Origin: Candidatus Promineofilum glycogenicum
Lineage (GTDB): Bacteria > Chloroflexota > Anaerolineae > Promineifilales > Promineifilaceae
Reading direction: 5' to 3'
Length of the DNA: 64,000 nucleotides
Assembly: GCA_016707605.1 (NCBI GenBank)
Contig: JADJHJ010000013.1
Coordinates: forward strand, 124,001-188,000
The notes below the pieces were generated by a model. That model searched no databases. It saw nothing but the letters and a program-made list of their open reading frames with translations, and was not told the origin of the DNA. This document shows, in pieces, positions 49,043-57,690 of the stretch. The stretch's first letter is position 1, and the number at the start of each line of letters is the position of its first letter. A program made the position numbers and the translations under genes.

Positions 49043-49979
49043 CCTGTTCCTCCTGGGTAACGAGGCCGTCCTCGATCAGCAGGTCGAGGTAGCCGATGAG
49101 CATCCACAGCCCGGCCAGGCGCGTGGCCGGCGGCTGGTGGGCGTACATGGCATCGAGCAGCGCCGGCACGCGCTCCAGCCCGGCGCGGACGAACTCCAGG
49201 CACTCGCCGCGCCGCTGGGCGATGCGCTCGCGCTGGCGGTTGATGACCCGGCGCGGGTCGCCGAACGGCCGACCGTGGCCGGGGTAGACCATTGCCGCGT
49301 CCAGCGCCTCGACTACGTCGAGCGAGCGCACGAACAGCGGCAGGGCCGGCACGCGCCGCCCCGCGCCCGGCGGTGGCTGCTCGACGACCGGCGTGGGCGT
49401 GACGGCCAGCAGCATGTCGGCCGACAGCAGTTGGCGCGTCTGCGGCTGGTGGAAGACGGTCTGCATACTGGCGTGGCCGGGGGTGTGGACGACCTGCCAG
49501 GCCGCGCCGCCCATCTGCAACACGCCGTCGAGGTGGAAGGGCACGATGCGCTCGGCGGGCACGGGGTCGACCAGCGTGGTCAGCCGGGTCATGTCGCCCA
49601 GCAGTTTGGCGACCATCTCGGCCGGCAGGCCCAGGTGGCGCAGGAAGTCGTCGCGGTAGTAGACGAGACGCTCCCGCCACTTGTCATCGGCCGCCGACAG
49701 CCAGGGCGCGCCCAACTCCGACACCCAGACCGTGGCGTCGCTCTCGGCCACCAGGCGGCCGGCCAGGCCGTAGTGGTCGACGTGGGTGTGGGTGATGACG
49801 ACGCGGGCCACGTCGGCCGGGGCCAGGCCGTGGGCGGCCAGGCCATCCACCAGCGCCTCCCAGCAGGCGTCGGTCTTGATGCCGGCGTCCACCAGTACCA
49901 CTTCAGGCTGGGTGAATAAGTACGCATTGACCGGGCCGACGCCGAGGTCGGTGGGGAGTTCGAGGCGGATAGGCTCCAT
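49014..49979 (-). CDS. MBL-fold metallo-hydrolase
   Basis: A 321-aa metallo-beta-lactamase-fold enzyme. The metal ligands are seen as THTHVDHYGLAG (HxHxDH), VVHTPGHASMQT, SADMLL and AMVYPGHGRPFG. It resembles glyoxalase II-like thioester hydrolases with a helical C-terminal domain (RRVINRQRERIAQRRGECLEF). A role in thioester or lactone cleavage fits the neighbourhood of CoA-ester genes but is unproven. I choose ATG 49979 (MEPIRLELPTDLG); the frame upstream runs through a GGCGAGTGGCG repeat. Confidence 0.85.
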   Translation of the reverse strand: MEPIRLELPTDLGVGPVNAYLFTQPEVVLVDAGIKTDACWEALVDGLAAHGLAPADVARVVITHTHVDHYGLAGRLVAESDATVWVSELGAPWLSAADDKWRERLVYYRDDFLRHLGLPAEMVAKLLGDMTRLTTLVDPVPAERIVPFHLDGVLQMGGAAWQVVHTPGHASMQTVFHQPQTRQLLSADMLLAVTPTPVVEQPPPGAGRRVPALPLFVRSLDVVEALDAAMVYPGHGRPFGDPRRVINRQRERIAQRRGECLEFVRAGLERVPALLDAMYAHQPPATRLAGLWMLIGYLDLLIEDGLVTQEEQDDVWHYLAA

Positions 49980-49999
49980 GTGGCTATTATCCGCGATTG

Positions 50000-50048
50000 G
50001 GTGGCGAGTGGCGAGTGGCGGGTATGACCCGCCACCCGCCACCCGCTA
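50000..50048. repeat. GTGGCGAGTGGCGGGT-type inverted repeat
   Basis: GGGTGGCGAGTGGCGAGTGGCGGGT faces ACCCGCCACCCGCCACCCGCT around ATG. It lies between the MBL and PEP carboxylase genes, and the hairpin could stop transcription. Confidence 0.7.
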
Positions 50049-52829
50049 CCCCGTGTTCTTCAACCCCGACGCAATCCCATTGATCGTGAGAAAGATCGTA
50101 TCGCGGATCGCCTCCGCCTCGGCGCTGTCGAGGTTGGGCAGGGCGCGCAGGCGGCGGAGGAGGCTGACCTGGATGAAGTTCAGCGGGTCGATGTAGGGGT
50201 TGCGCTGGCGGACGGCGCGTTGCAGCACCGGGTCGTGGTCGAGCAGTTGGCGGTGGCCGGTCACTTGCAGCACGGCGTCGCGCGTCGTCGCAAAGGCGGC
50301 CGACACCTGGCCGAAGATCAGTTCGCGCACGCGCTCATCCTCCACCAGATCGGCGTAGAGCCGGGCAATGCCCATATCGGCCTGCGACATGCTGACCTGC
50401 GAATTGTCCAGCACGTTGCGGAAGAAGGGCCAGTCGCGGTACATGCGGCGCAGTAGCTCCATCTGCGCCGGGGAGCGGCCGAACTCGGTCAGCGCCGCGC
50501 CGACGCCCAGCCAGCCGGGCAGCACGTGGCGGCACTGCATCCAGCTAAAGCCCCAGGGGATGGCCCGCAGGCTGGTGAAGGTCGCCGCCGCCGTCCGGCG
50601 CGACGGGCGCGAGCCGATGCGCATCTGGCTGATCTCGTCCATCGGCGTGGCCTGGCTCCAGTAGACCAGCAGTTCCGGCGTTTCGTAGATGAGGTCGCGG
50701 TAGGCGCGATAGGACAGGGCGGCCAGCTCGTCCATCGCCGCCGTCCACTCCGGCAGGGGGCGCACCTGGAGGCGGTAGTGCTCCGGCGCGCTGGCGATGA
50801 GCACGGCGTGGACGACCTGCTGCAAGTGGCGGGCGGCGATGGCCGGGTGGCTGTAGCGGTCGGAGATGACCTCGCCCTGCTCGGTGATGCGAATGCGCCC
50901 GGCGACGGAACCGGGCGGCTGGGCCAGGATGGCGCGGTTGGCCGGGCCGCCGCCGCGGGCGATGGTGCCGCCGCGGCCGTGGAACAGCATCATGACGATG
51001 TCGTGTTGGCGGCACGACGCGGCCAGCGCCTCCTGAGCCTGATACAGCTCCCAGTTGGCGGCCAGATAGCCGGCGTCCTTGTTGCTGTCGGAGTAGCCGA
51101 TCATGATCGTCTGGCGGCGGCCGACGCGCTCCAGATGGGGGGCGTAGCCGGGGTGGGCAAAGAGGGCGGCCATAATGTCGGGCGCGGCGCGCAGGTCGTC
51201 GCGCGTCTCGAACAGGGGGGCGAAGCGCAGCCCCTCGGTGCCGTCGTCGCCCGGCGACAGGCCGTGCCAGCGGGCCAGCAGCAGCGGGGCCAGGATGTCC
51301 TCCGGGCCGTGGGTCATGCTGACGATGTAGGGGCCGAACAGTTCCGGGCCGTAGTAGTCCACGGCCCGCTTGAGCACCTGGAACAGGTCGAGCGTCTCGC
51401 GCGTCTCCGCCGAGAGGTTGTCCAGGCCGGACAGATCGGGCGCGGGGCGGGCCAGGGCGTCGGTCAGCACGGCGGCGCGGCCGGGGCCGTCGAGCGCGCC
51501 GAAGCCGACGCACCAGTCGAGGCGGCCGAGCAGTTCGTCGAGGACGGCCGTGTTGTACTCGCTGTACTGGCGCAGGTCGAGCCGGGCGGCGTGGAGGCCG
51601 AAGATGCGCGCCTGGGCCAGACTGCGGTCGAGGCCGGCGCGGGCGATGTCGGCCATGCCGCCGTCGCGCAGGGAGCGATCCATCAGCGCCAGCGGTTCCA
51701 GCAGGTTGTCGTGGCGGCGCATGCGCAGGGCGGGCGTGGGCCGGCCACGCAGTCGGCCGACCATGTCGCCGGCCGACGCCTCGGCCAGATCGGCCCCCAC
51801 CTGGGCGGCGTGGAGGCGGTAGGTCTCGTTGGGGTAGCGGTCGCGCAGGTAGGCCAGGTGGGCGTTGAGTTCGCCATAGGCGCGCACGGCCGCGGCCAGT
51901 TCGTCGGAGACGGGGGCCAGATCGTCGGAGATGCTCAGCGAGCGGTCGAGGCGGCGGGTGTTGACGCGGTGCTTCTCCAGGGCCAGGCCGCGGTGCAGGC
52001 GCAGCGTCTCGATGGTCACGTCGGTGGTGACGTTGGGGTTGCCGTCGCGGTCGCCGCCGATCCACGAGGCGAAGGTCAGGAAGTTGTCGGGCGCGCGCAG
52101 GGCCGGGTAGTGCTGGGTCAGGGCGGCGGCCATGTCGTCGTAGACGGCCGGCAGCACGTCCCACAGGGTGCTGTCAAAGTAGAACAGGCCGGTGCGCACC
52201 TCGTCGGTGACGGTCGGGCGGGTGGTGCGGCTGCGGTCGGTGACCCACAGGAGGGTGACTTCGGCCGTTAGCCGTTCGACCAGGGCGGCGCGCTCGGCCG
52301 GCAACAGGTCGCGCACGTCCAGGTCGGTCAGGGCGGCGGCAATGCGGCGCAGCTTGGCCAGGATGGTGCGGCGCTTGGCCTGGGTGGGGTGGGCGGTGAA
52401 GACGAGGTCGATGCGCAGGCGGTCGAGCAGTTGGCGCATCTCGATCTCGTCTACGCCGGCGCGGTAGAGGGTGGCCACGGCGTCGCTGACGGATTCGGGC
52501 GTGGGCTGGGGGTGGGCGTCGCGCTCGCGCTCGCGCAGGACGCGAACGCGGTGCTGCTCTTCGGCCAGGTTGACCAGCTCGAAGTAGGTGGTGAAGCTGC
52601 GGGCGACGAGTTCGGCTTCGGCCGGGTCGAGTTGGCCGACGACGTGGGCCAGGCGGCGGTCGACGGCCGGGTCGGCTTCCACGCGGCGGGTCTTGGCCAG
52701 GGCGCGGATGCGCTCCTCCAGCTCGAAGATCTCAATCCCCGCCTGCCGCCGGATGACGTGGCCGAGGATGTCGCCCAACAAGTGGATGTCTTCGCTCAGT
52801 CTCTCTTGTTTTTCTCTTGTCATTGTCAT
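50046..52829 (-). CDS. ppc: Phosphoenolpyruvate carboxylase
   Basis: A 927-aa biotin-independent carboxylase forming oxaloacetate from PEP and bicarbonate, an anaplerotic step. It is full length with the diagnostic motifs: VFTAHPTQAKRRT (catalytic His), GGDRDGNPNVT, MIGYSDSNKDAGYLAANW, and the LFHGRGGTIARGGGPAN loop; the C-terminus ends in INGIASGLKNTG as expected for the NTG tail. Allosteric aspartate-site residues seem present, so feedback control is likely. Its start region is followed upstream by GCTCACGCAAAGGCG repeats, so no promoter is readable there. Confidence 0.95.
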   Translation of the reverse strand: MTMTREKQERLSEDIHLLGDILGHVIRRQAGIEIFELEERIRALAKTRRVEADPAVDRRLAHVVGQLDPAEAELVARSFTTYFELVNLAEEQHRVRVLRERERDAHPQPTPESVSDAVATLYRAGVDEIEMRQLLDRLRIDLVFTAHPTQAKRRTILAKLRRIAAALTDLDVRDLLPAERAALVERLTAEVTLLWVTDRSRTTRPTVTDEVRTGLFYFDSTLWDVLPAVYDDMAAALTQHYPALRAPDNFLTFASWIGGDRDGNPNVTTDVTIETLRLHRGLALEKHRVNTRRLDRSLSISDDLAPVSDELAAAVRAYGELNAHLAYLRDRYPNETYRLHAAQVGADLAEASAGDMVGRLRGRPTPALRMRRHDNLLEPLALMDRSLRDGGMADIARAGLDRSLAQARIFGLHAARLDLRQYSEYNTAVLDELLGRLDWCVGFGALDGPGRAAVLTDALARPAPDLSGLDNLSAETRETLDLFQVLKRAVDYYGPELFGPYIVSMTHGPEDILAPLLLARWHGLSPGDDGTEGLRFAPLFETRDDLRAAPDIMAALFAHPGYAPHLERVGRRQTIMIGYSDSNKDAGYLAANWELYQAQEALAASCRQHDIVMMLFHGRGGTIARGGGPANRAILAQPPGSVAGRIRITEQGEVISDRYSHPAIAARHLQQVVHAVLIASAPEHYRLQVRPLPEWTAAMDELAALSYRAYRDLIYETPELLVYWSQATPMDEISQMRIGSRPSRRTAAATFTSLRAIPWGFSWMQCRHVLPGWLGVGAALTEFGRSPAQMELLRRMYRDWPFFRNVLDNSQVSMSQADMGIARLYADLVEDERVRELIFGQVSAAFATTRDAVLQVTGHRQLLDHDPVLQRAVRQRNPYIDPLNFIQVSLLRRLRALPNLDSAEAEAIRDTIFLTINGIASGLKNTG

Positions 52830-52832
52830 AAG

Positions 52833-52960
52833 AGCTCACGCAAAGGCGCTAAGAGGCAAAGGCGCAAAGGAAGAAAAGCTGGTGATACAATTGAGTAGTT
52901 ATGTCATTGGTGAAGAAGCTCACGCCAAGGCGCTAAGGGACAAAGGCGCATAAGAGTAAG
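52833..52960. repeat. Two GCTCACGC(A)AAGGCGCTAAG repeats
   Basis: The first copy spans about 52833-52880 and the second about 52911-52956. The second is the left boundary of the GxxExxY segment; its inverted partner is at 53391-53433 inside the fused reading frame. Confidence 0.8.
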
Positions 52961-52970
52961 CATACAGCGC

Positions 52971-53975
52971 TTAGCTTGGTAGTCCGTTCACCACGCGCTT
53001 TATTCCTTCTTTCATAGTCTCCATTCCAAAGTTGAGGATAAGGCCTAGTCGTTTGTCGGCCAGCTTCAGATACGTCAATAGTTGCTTAGGAAATACGGAG
53101 TGCATGAGTTCCGTAGACTTTAGCTCAACGATGACCAGGTCTTCAACTAACAGATCGAGGCGATAGGCCGCCCCGACGTGAAGCGAGTCATAGGTTACCG
53201 GAACTATGAGTTGGCGCTGCACTCTCAACCCGCGACTTTCCAGTTCATGGGCTAAAATGGCTTCATAAGCGGATTCAAGCAAGCCAGGGCCAAGCCGCTT
53301 GTGGATGTGGTACGCAGCGTCGACAATGTGCTTGGCAATATCGTTCTCCGGCACACCTGTCACATAAGCAATCGACTGCTTGACCTCTTTTTGCGCTCTT
53401 TGCTCCCTTGGCGTCCTTTGCGTGAGCTTCTTATCGCCCGGATACAAATCTAAATAGTAGAACGCGGTGATGGTCAACGAGTGCGTGATCGCTCCGCTGC
53501 GGATGAGGTCGGGGATGGCCGCCAGGGGGATCTCCTCGAAGGCGATGTCCTCCGCCCCGTCGAGGGCCACGGCGTGCGCCGGACGAACGCCCAGGGCCAG
53601 ATAAGAATGGCACTGGTTATTGAGGAAGGCCGGGTTGGGGGCCACGCTGCCCAGGTGGATGATCGCCTCCACCTCGTAGCCCGTCTCCTCGCGCAACTCG
53701 CGCGCGGCCGAGACGGACGGGTCGCCGTCGGCCGCGTCCACCATCCCGCCCGGCACCTCCAGCGTCACGTCCTCCGTGCCGTGGCGGTACTGGCGGATCA
53801 TGATGACGTTGCCCTCCGGCGTCAGCGGGATGACGTTGACCCAGTCGGGCGACTCCAGCACGAAGAAGCGGTGGGCCGCGCCGGTGCGTGGCGAGCGGCT
53901 GGTGTCCTGGCGAATGCGAAAGATGCGGAAGTCGCCGAGGTATTGGCTGTCGAGTTTCTCCCAGGGTTCGATCAT
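52971..53975 (-). CDS. NUDIX hydrolase fused in frame to a GxxExxY protein
   Basis: A 334-aa fusion. Residues 1-~180 are a NUDIX hydrolase (ADP-ribose pyrophosphatase-like): LDSQYLGDFRIFRIR, then GNVIMIRQYRHG, and the Nudix box GGMVDAADG followed by ARELREETGYEV. Residues ~181-200 (GDKKLTQRTPREQRAQKEVK) are the translation of an interspersed GCTCACGCAAAGG repeat. Residues ~200-334 form a complete GxxExxY protein (GPGLLESAYE; core YRLDLLVEDLVIVELKS). NUDIX proteins of this group normally end near residue ~180, so a cassette insertion seems to have removed the stop and joined the two genes. Whether the fusion is expressed as one chain is unknown. Start ATG 53975. Confidence 0.8.
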   Translation of the reverse strand: MIEPWEKLDSQYLGDFRIFRIRQDTSRSPRTGAAHRFFVLESPDWVNVIPLTPEGNVIMIRQYRHGTEDVTLEVPGGMVDAADGDPSVSAARELREETGYEVEAIIHLGSVAPNPAFLNNQCHSYLALGVRPAHAVALDGAEDIAFEEIPLAAIPDLIRSGAITHSLTITAFYYLDLYPGDKKLTQRTPREQRAQKEVKQSIAYVTGVPENDIAKHIVDAAYHIHKRLGPGLLESAYEAILAHELESRGLRVQRQLIVPVTYDSLHVGAAYRLDLLVEDLVIVELKSTELMHSVFPKQLLTYLKLADKRLGLILNFGMETMKEGIKRVVNGLPS

Positions 53976-53999
53976 TCCGGGAGTTTAGGCGGGAGAGGG

Positions 54000-54094
54000 C
54001 GAAAAACCAAAGAATGGCACGCTGATTCACGCTGAACTGGTCGAAAGCAGCGCCAATCAGCGTCTTGATCAGCGTCCATCAGCGTGCCATTCTT
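54000..54094. repeat. AATGGCACGCTGATT-type inverted repeat
   Basis: AAGAATGGCACGCTGAT (54009-54025 region) faces ATCAGCGTGCCATTCTT (54078-54094 region), with GCGCCAATCAGCGTC sub-units inside. A related degenerate copy (CACGCTGATTGACGG ... CAGCGTCAATCGGTGCCATTCC) lies at 55435-55522. Confidence 0.75.
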
Positions 54095-55330
54095 CTAGAC
54101 GTGATCGGCCGGTCCGCGCCGCGCCCGCCAGGCCAGCCACGCCCCGCCGATGCCCCAGGCCGTTACCAGAATGGTGATGACCCAGCCCAGGGTGGGAATG
54201 CCCCGCAGCAGGATGAAGACCAGCAGGCCGAGGAGCAGCAGCAGCCAGCGGTAGCGCCCGGCGCGCGGTACAAAGCGGTCGACCAGGTAGGTGGCGAAGG
54301 CGTACATGGCGATGGCAATCGTGCCGTGGTTGAGGAAGGCCAGCAGCAGGGCGAACATCAGGGTGGCGAACGGGTAGGCCAGCGACCAGAACAGCCAGCC
54401 GACGTTCCACAGGTCGATCCGCCCCAACCAGATGCCGATCATCAGGATCAGGATGAAGACGAGGATGAAGGCGGCGATGGTGGCCCAGACGAGGATCAGC
54501 CCCACCAGGCCGACGCCCAGCGTCACCAGCGGCCGGGCCTTGATGGCCGCCGCCGACGCCTCGAGTGGCCGCCGCAGGAACCAGTAGCCGATCAGGCCGA
54601 CGATGAGCAGCGGCAGATAGTCGCGCACGCGGAAGCGGAACCAGTCCCACGCTTCGCGGCCGGATGTCCCTGCCTCCGGCTCCGTCTGGGACGGGCGGAT
54701 AGACGTGCCGACGAGGTCGATGAAGACGTCATCGCCCAGCGTCACCTGACCCAGGCCGGGGGCGCGGCCGATGAGCCGCGCGGCGGTCGTCGGCGCCGGG
54801 CCGAGGTCCCGGTTCAGGAACAGGTTAACAAACTGCACCAGCCCGGCGATGAGGCGCGTGTCGCGCCCGACGCTGCCTTGCAGGTGCGCCCCCAGGCTGA
54901 GGGCGACAAGGTCGCGGCCGATCTGCGCCCCGCGGGACGAGGACAGGCTGACACCGAGGAAGTAGAAGTTCTGGCCGACGGCCGCCTCGCTGTCCAACAG
55001 GGCGACGAGGCCGAGGCTGTAGGCCCCGCCGTCGACCGCGCCGTCGATAGTGATACGCTGGCCGATGACGAACAGGCTGCCCTCGACGTGGCCGTCGACA
55101 ATCACGTCGCGCCCGGCGACGAAGGCGTTACCACGCACCGTGCCCGACAGATGGACGACGTCACCGGACAGGATCACGTCGTTGTCCACGACCTCGCCGG
55201 CGGGGATGGTGTCGCCGCGGATGATGGCCTGGGCGAAAGCCGTGCGCGGCGCCCAGGCGAAGGCCAGCAGGATGAGCAGGAGAATGACAGCGATCTTTCT
55301 CAGAGTCGTGTGGGGGGATGTTGGCTGCAT
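54095..55330 (-). CDS. Bactofilin-like polymer-forming domain plus membrane domain
   Basis: A 411-aa envelope protein. A signal peptide (LRKIAVILLLILLAFAW, then TAFA) precedes a right-handed beta-helix of the bactofilin-like type, with rungs VDNDVILSGDVVHLSG, VRGNAFVAGRDVIVDG, VEGSLFVIGQRITIDG and VDGGAYSLG. The C-terminal half has five or six membrane helices. In Chloroflexota such proteins are often annotated as polymer-forming cytoskeletal proteins; this one probably sits outside with a membrane anchor. AGGAG six bases before ATG 55330 decides the start. The transcript of the NUDIX fusion may continue from it. Confidence 0.7.
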   Translation of the reverse strand: MQPTSPHTTLRKIAVILLLILLAFAWAPRTAFAQAIIRGDTIPAGEVVDNDVILSGDVVHLSGTVRGNAFVAGRDVIVDGHVEGSLFVIGQRITIDGAVDGGAYSLGLVALLDSEAAVGQNFYFLGVSLSSSRGAQIGRDLVALSLGAHLQGSVGRDTRLIAGLVQFVNLFLNRDLGPAPTTAARLIGRAPGLGQVTLGDDVFIDLVGTSIRPSQTEPEAGTSGREAWDWFRFRVRDYLPLLIVGLIGYWFLRRPLEASAAAIKARPLVTLGVGLVGLILVWATIAAFILVFILILMIGIWLGRIDLWNVGWLFWSLAYPFATLMFALLLAFLNHGTIAIAMYAFATYLVDRFVPRAGRYRWLLLLLGLLVFILLRGIPTLGWVITILVTAWGIGGAWLAWRARRGPADHV

Positions 55331-55348
55331 AGTACGCTCCTTTGACAA

Positions 55349-55535
55349 GGGCGGTGTGATAATAAGTGCCTTGTGTAGAGGAAGATCCTACTATACCCAC
55401 CCATCCACTTCCGTGCTAATGTAGAAGAGAAGAGAAAAACACGCTGATTGACGGCGGTCCCCCCGGGGGTGGCCGGATGGGAGGGGGGAAGGGGGGGTCA
55501 GCGTCAATCGGTGCCATTCCTCAAGTGAGGTCAGG
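55349..55535. repeat. Divergent intergenic region with degenerate CACGCTGATT repeat
   Basis: About 187 bases between two divergent genes. 55435-55522 is the repeat, interrupted by a GGTCCCCCCGGGGGTGGCC insertion and a GGGGGGAAGGGGGGG run. Promoters for both genes must lie here, but I cannot place -35/-10 pairs with confidence. Confidence 0.45.
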
Positions 55536-56435
55536 ATGTTGAACAACGTAGGCAGGGAGTTCGACCGGCTGGTATTGCGCTCGATGCACATGCGGATGCC
55601 GCTGTCGTTCCGCGACATCGCCCACGACACGCCGGTGTTCGACGAGGTGCTGGCGCAGACGGCCGTGGACGAGCGGCGCACCCCGCCCGACAGCGTCTAC
55701 GCCCCCGGCCCGCGCACCGTCTGGCTGCGCTCCGGCGACGAGTCGCTGCTGACCCACGTGCGCGTCAAGCTCAGCCTCTACCCCAACGCGCCGCTGCTCA
55801 TCTTCCACCACGGCTTCAGCGAAATCCCGTACTACAACGCCTGGCAGCGCATCTTTCGCCGCCCCGTGCCCTTTCCGCTGACCACCGTCTGCATCCAGGC
55901 TCCGTTCCATAACAACTGGCGCGAGCCGTTCCGCGAGGCGTTTCGCTCCGTCCGGCGCGTCTATCAGACGTTCGCCGGGTCGCTGCGCCTGATCGAACTG
56001 GTGCAGCGCGAATTCGAGAGCGCCGGCGCGGCCTACAGCGTCCTGTCCGGCGTCAGTTGGGGCGGGGTGACGAGTATGCTCTACGCCGGGACGTTCGGCG
56101 GCGTGCGCGCCGTCGCGCCGATGCTGTCCTCGCCCAATCTGGCCCAGGTGCTGTGGGACGGCGCGGAGCTGGTCGGGCAGGCGATGCCGGTCAGCAAGGC
56201 CGAGTTGGACGACCTGCTCGACTTCACGCCGCGCTGCGCCTATGACCCGGCGCGCGTCTTCCCCCTGCTGGGCGAGACGGACGTATTCTTCAAGCTGGAG
56301 AAGCACGCCGGCCACTTCGCCACGGAGCCGGTCGTCGTGCCCCGCGCCCACGTCTTCAGCCTCTATGGGGTGCGGCCGCTGCGCGAGCACATCTTGCGGG
56401 TGATGGCGTGGGCGGAGGAGAACCCGTTGGTGTGA
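55536..56435 (+). CDS. Alpha/beta hydrolase
   Basis: A 299-aa putative serine hydrolase. LLIFHHGFSEIPYYNAW supplies the oxyanion region, and SVLSGVSWGGVTSML supplies the nucleophile elbow GxSxG. A His near the end (EKHAGHFATEP) may complete the triad, though the acid is not clear. It lacks a signal peptide. It resembles hydrolases of the uncharacterised abhydrolase-18-like type. The gene is divergent from the bactofilin-like gene and ends where the repeat-invaded glycosyltransferase gene begins. Confidence 0.65.
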   Translation: MLNNVGREFDRLVLRSMHMRMPLSFRDIAHDTPVFDEVLAQTAVDERRTPPDSVYAPGPRTVWLRSGDESLLTHVRVKLSLYPNAPLLIFHHGFSEIPYYNAWQRIFRRPVPFPLTTVCIQAPFHNNWREPFREAFRSVRRVYQTFAGSLRLIELVQREFESAGAAYSVLSGVSWGGVTSMLYAGTFGGVRAVAPMLSSPNLAQVLWDGAELVGQAMPVSKAELDDLLDFTPRCAYDPARVFPLLGETDVFFKLEKHAGHFATEPVVVPRAHVFSLYGVRPLREHILRVMAWAEENPLV

Positions 56436-56449
56436 GGACGTGGCTGAAG

Positions 56450-56555
56450 CGCGGGGGAGCGGGGGAGCGGGAGGGCAGGGGTGAACGCTCTTCACCACGC
56501 CCTCTCCCCAACCCTCTCCCCAAGGGCAGGGGAGTGCGCTCCCCTGCTCCCCTGC
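56450..56555. repeat. GGGGAGCGGGGGAGCGGG-type repeat at the glycosyltransferase start
   Basis: Units GCGGGGGAGCGGGGGAGCGGG and their complements CTCCCCTGCTCCCCTGC flank a CTCTCCCCAACCCTCTCCCC stretch. It covers the expected ribosome site and start of the next gene, which makes that start uncertain. Confidence 0.7.
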
Positions 56556-57010
56556 AAGCCGCTCTGGTCGCCGTGCTATCCTTCTGGCTCTACCGAAGCG
56601 CCCTCCCCCTTGCTTACTTCAATGACGACCCGACCGGCCACTTTGCCTGGATGGAGGGGCGGTCGGTGGCCGACTTCTTCAGCGGCTCGGCGGCCTACGG
56701 CTACTACCGGCCGGTCGTCTTCACCGCTCTGCGCCTGTTCGAGACGCTCTTCGGCGGCGGCGCGTGGCCCCACAACCCGGTGGCCGACCACACACTGCTG
56801 GTGCTGCTGCACGCGGCCAACACGGCCCTGGTCTGGGCGCTGGCTTGGCGGCTGGCCGGGCGGCGGCCGGGGCGCGACGCCTTTGCCTGGGTGGCCGCCC
56901 TCGTCTTCGCCGCTCTGCCCTTCAGCTACGAGGCCGTGGCCTACGTCGCTTCGCTGACGCATCCGTTGGTGACGTTCTTTGTGCTCGCGGCGCTCCTGCT
57001 CTACCAGAGA

Positions 57011-57084
57011 GGGGCCAGGGGCCAGGTTCCAGGGGCCAGGGAGGAGCGCTCTTCCTGGAACCTGGCCCCTGGCCCCTGGCCCCT
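57011..57084. repeat. GGCCAGG/TTCCAGG palindrome inside coding sequence, frame-breaking
   Basis: 74 bases, arms of GGGGCCAGG and GGTTCCAGG around GGAGCGCTCTTCC. Its length is not a multiple of three, so the glycosyltransferase frame changes across it. Confidence 0.85.
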
Positions 57085-57607
57085 TTCTTCCTCGCCCTGC
57101 TGACCCACGAAAACGGCCTCCTGGCGCTGCCCGCACTGGTTGGCGTGGACTGGCTGCGGCGGCCGGGCGATGGGCCGGGGGCGCGGCTGAGGCGGCTGTG
57201 GCCTTATGGCGTGGCGGCGGCGCTCTTCGTCGTCCTGTGGCTGGCCATCCCCAAGAACAGCGCCCAGGGCCTCAACCCGCCGGCCGACATTGCCCGCAAC
57301 GCCGTGCCCTTTCTGCAAACGCTCGTCTTCCCACTGCTGCCGCTCTTCCGGCTGGACGCGGGCGACGTGGTGGGGTTGGTTGCGCTGGCGGCGGGGGTGG
57401 TTGTCGCGCTGGGGCTGCTGGCGCGGTGGGCGGGGGCGGGCCGGCTGTGGGCGTTTGCGCTGGGCTGGGTGGCGCTGGCGGCGCTGCCGTCGCTGCTGTT
57501 CCTCGGCCCGGCCTACGTCTATGGCAGCCCGCGGCTGAGCTACCTGCCGGCGGTGGGTGTCGGCTTGTTGTGGGGGTTGCCGGCGCTTGGTGCCGCTCGA
57601 CTGGTTG

Positions 57608-57690
57608 CAGGTTCCAGGTTCCAGGTTCCAGGTTCCAGGGGCCAGGGAAGAGCGCTCTTCCCTGGCCCCTGGAACCTGGAACCTGGAACC
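57608..57690. repeat. GGCCAGG/TTCCAGG palindrome inside coding sequence, read through
   Basis: About 83 bases with four AGGTTCC units, the AAGAGCGCTCTT centre and complementary arms. It stays open in the gene's frame and encodes a polar SRFQVPGSRGQG-like stretch between two membrane segments. Confidence 0.85.
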
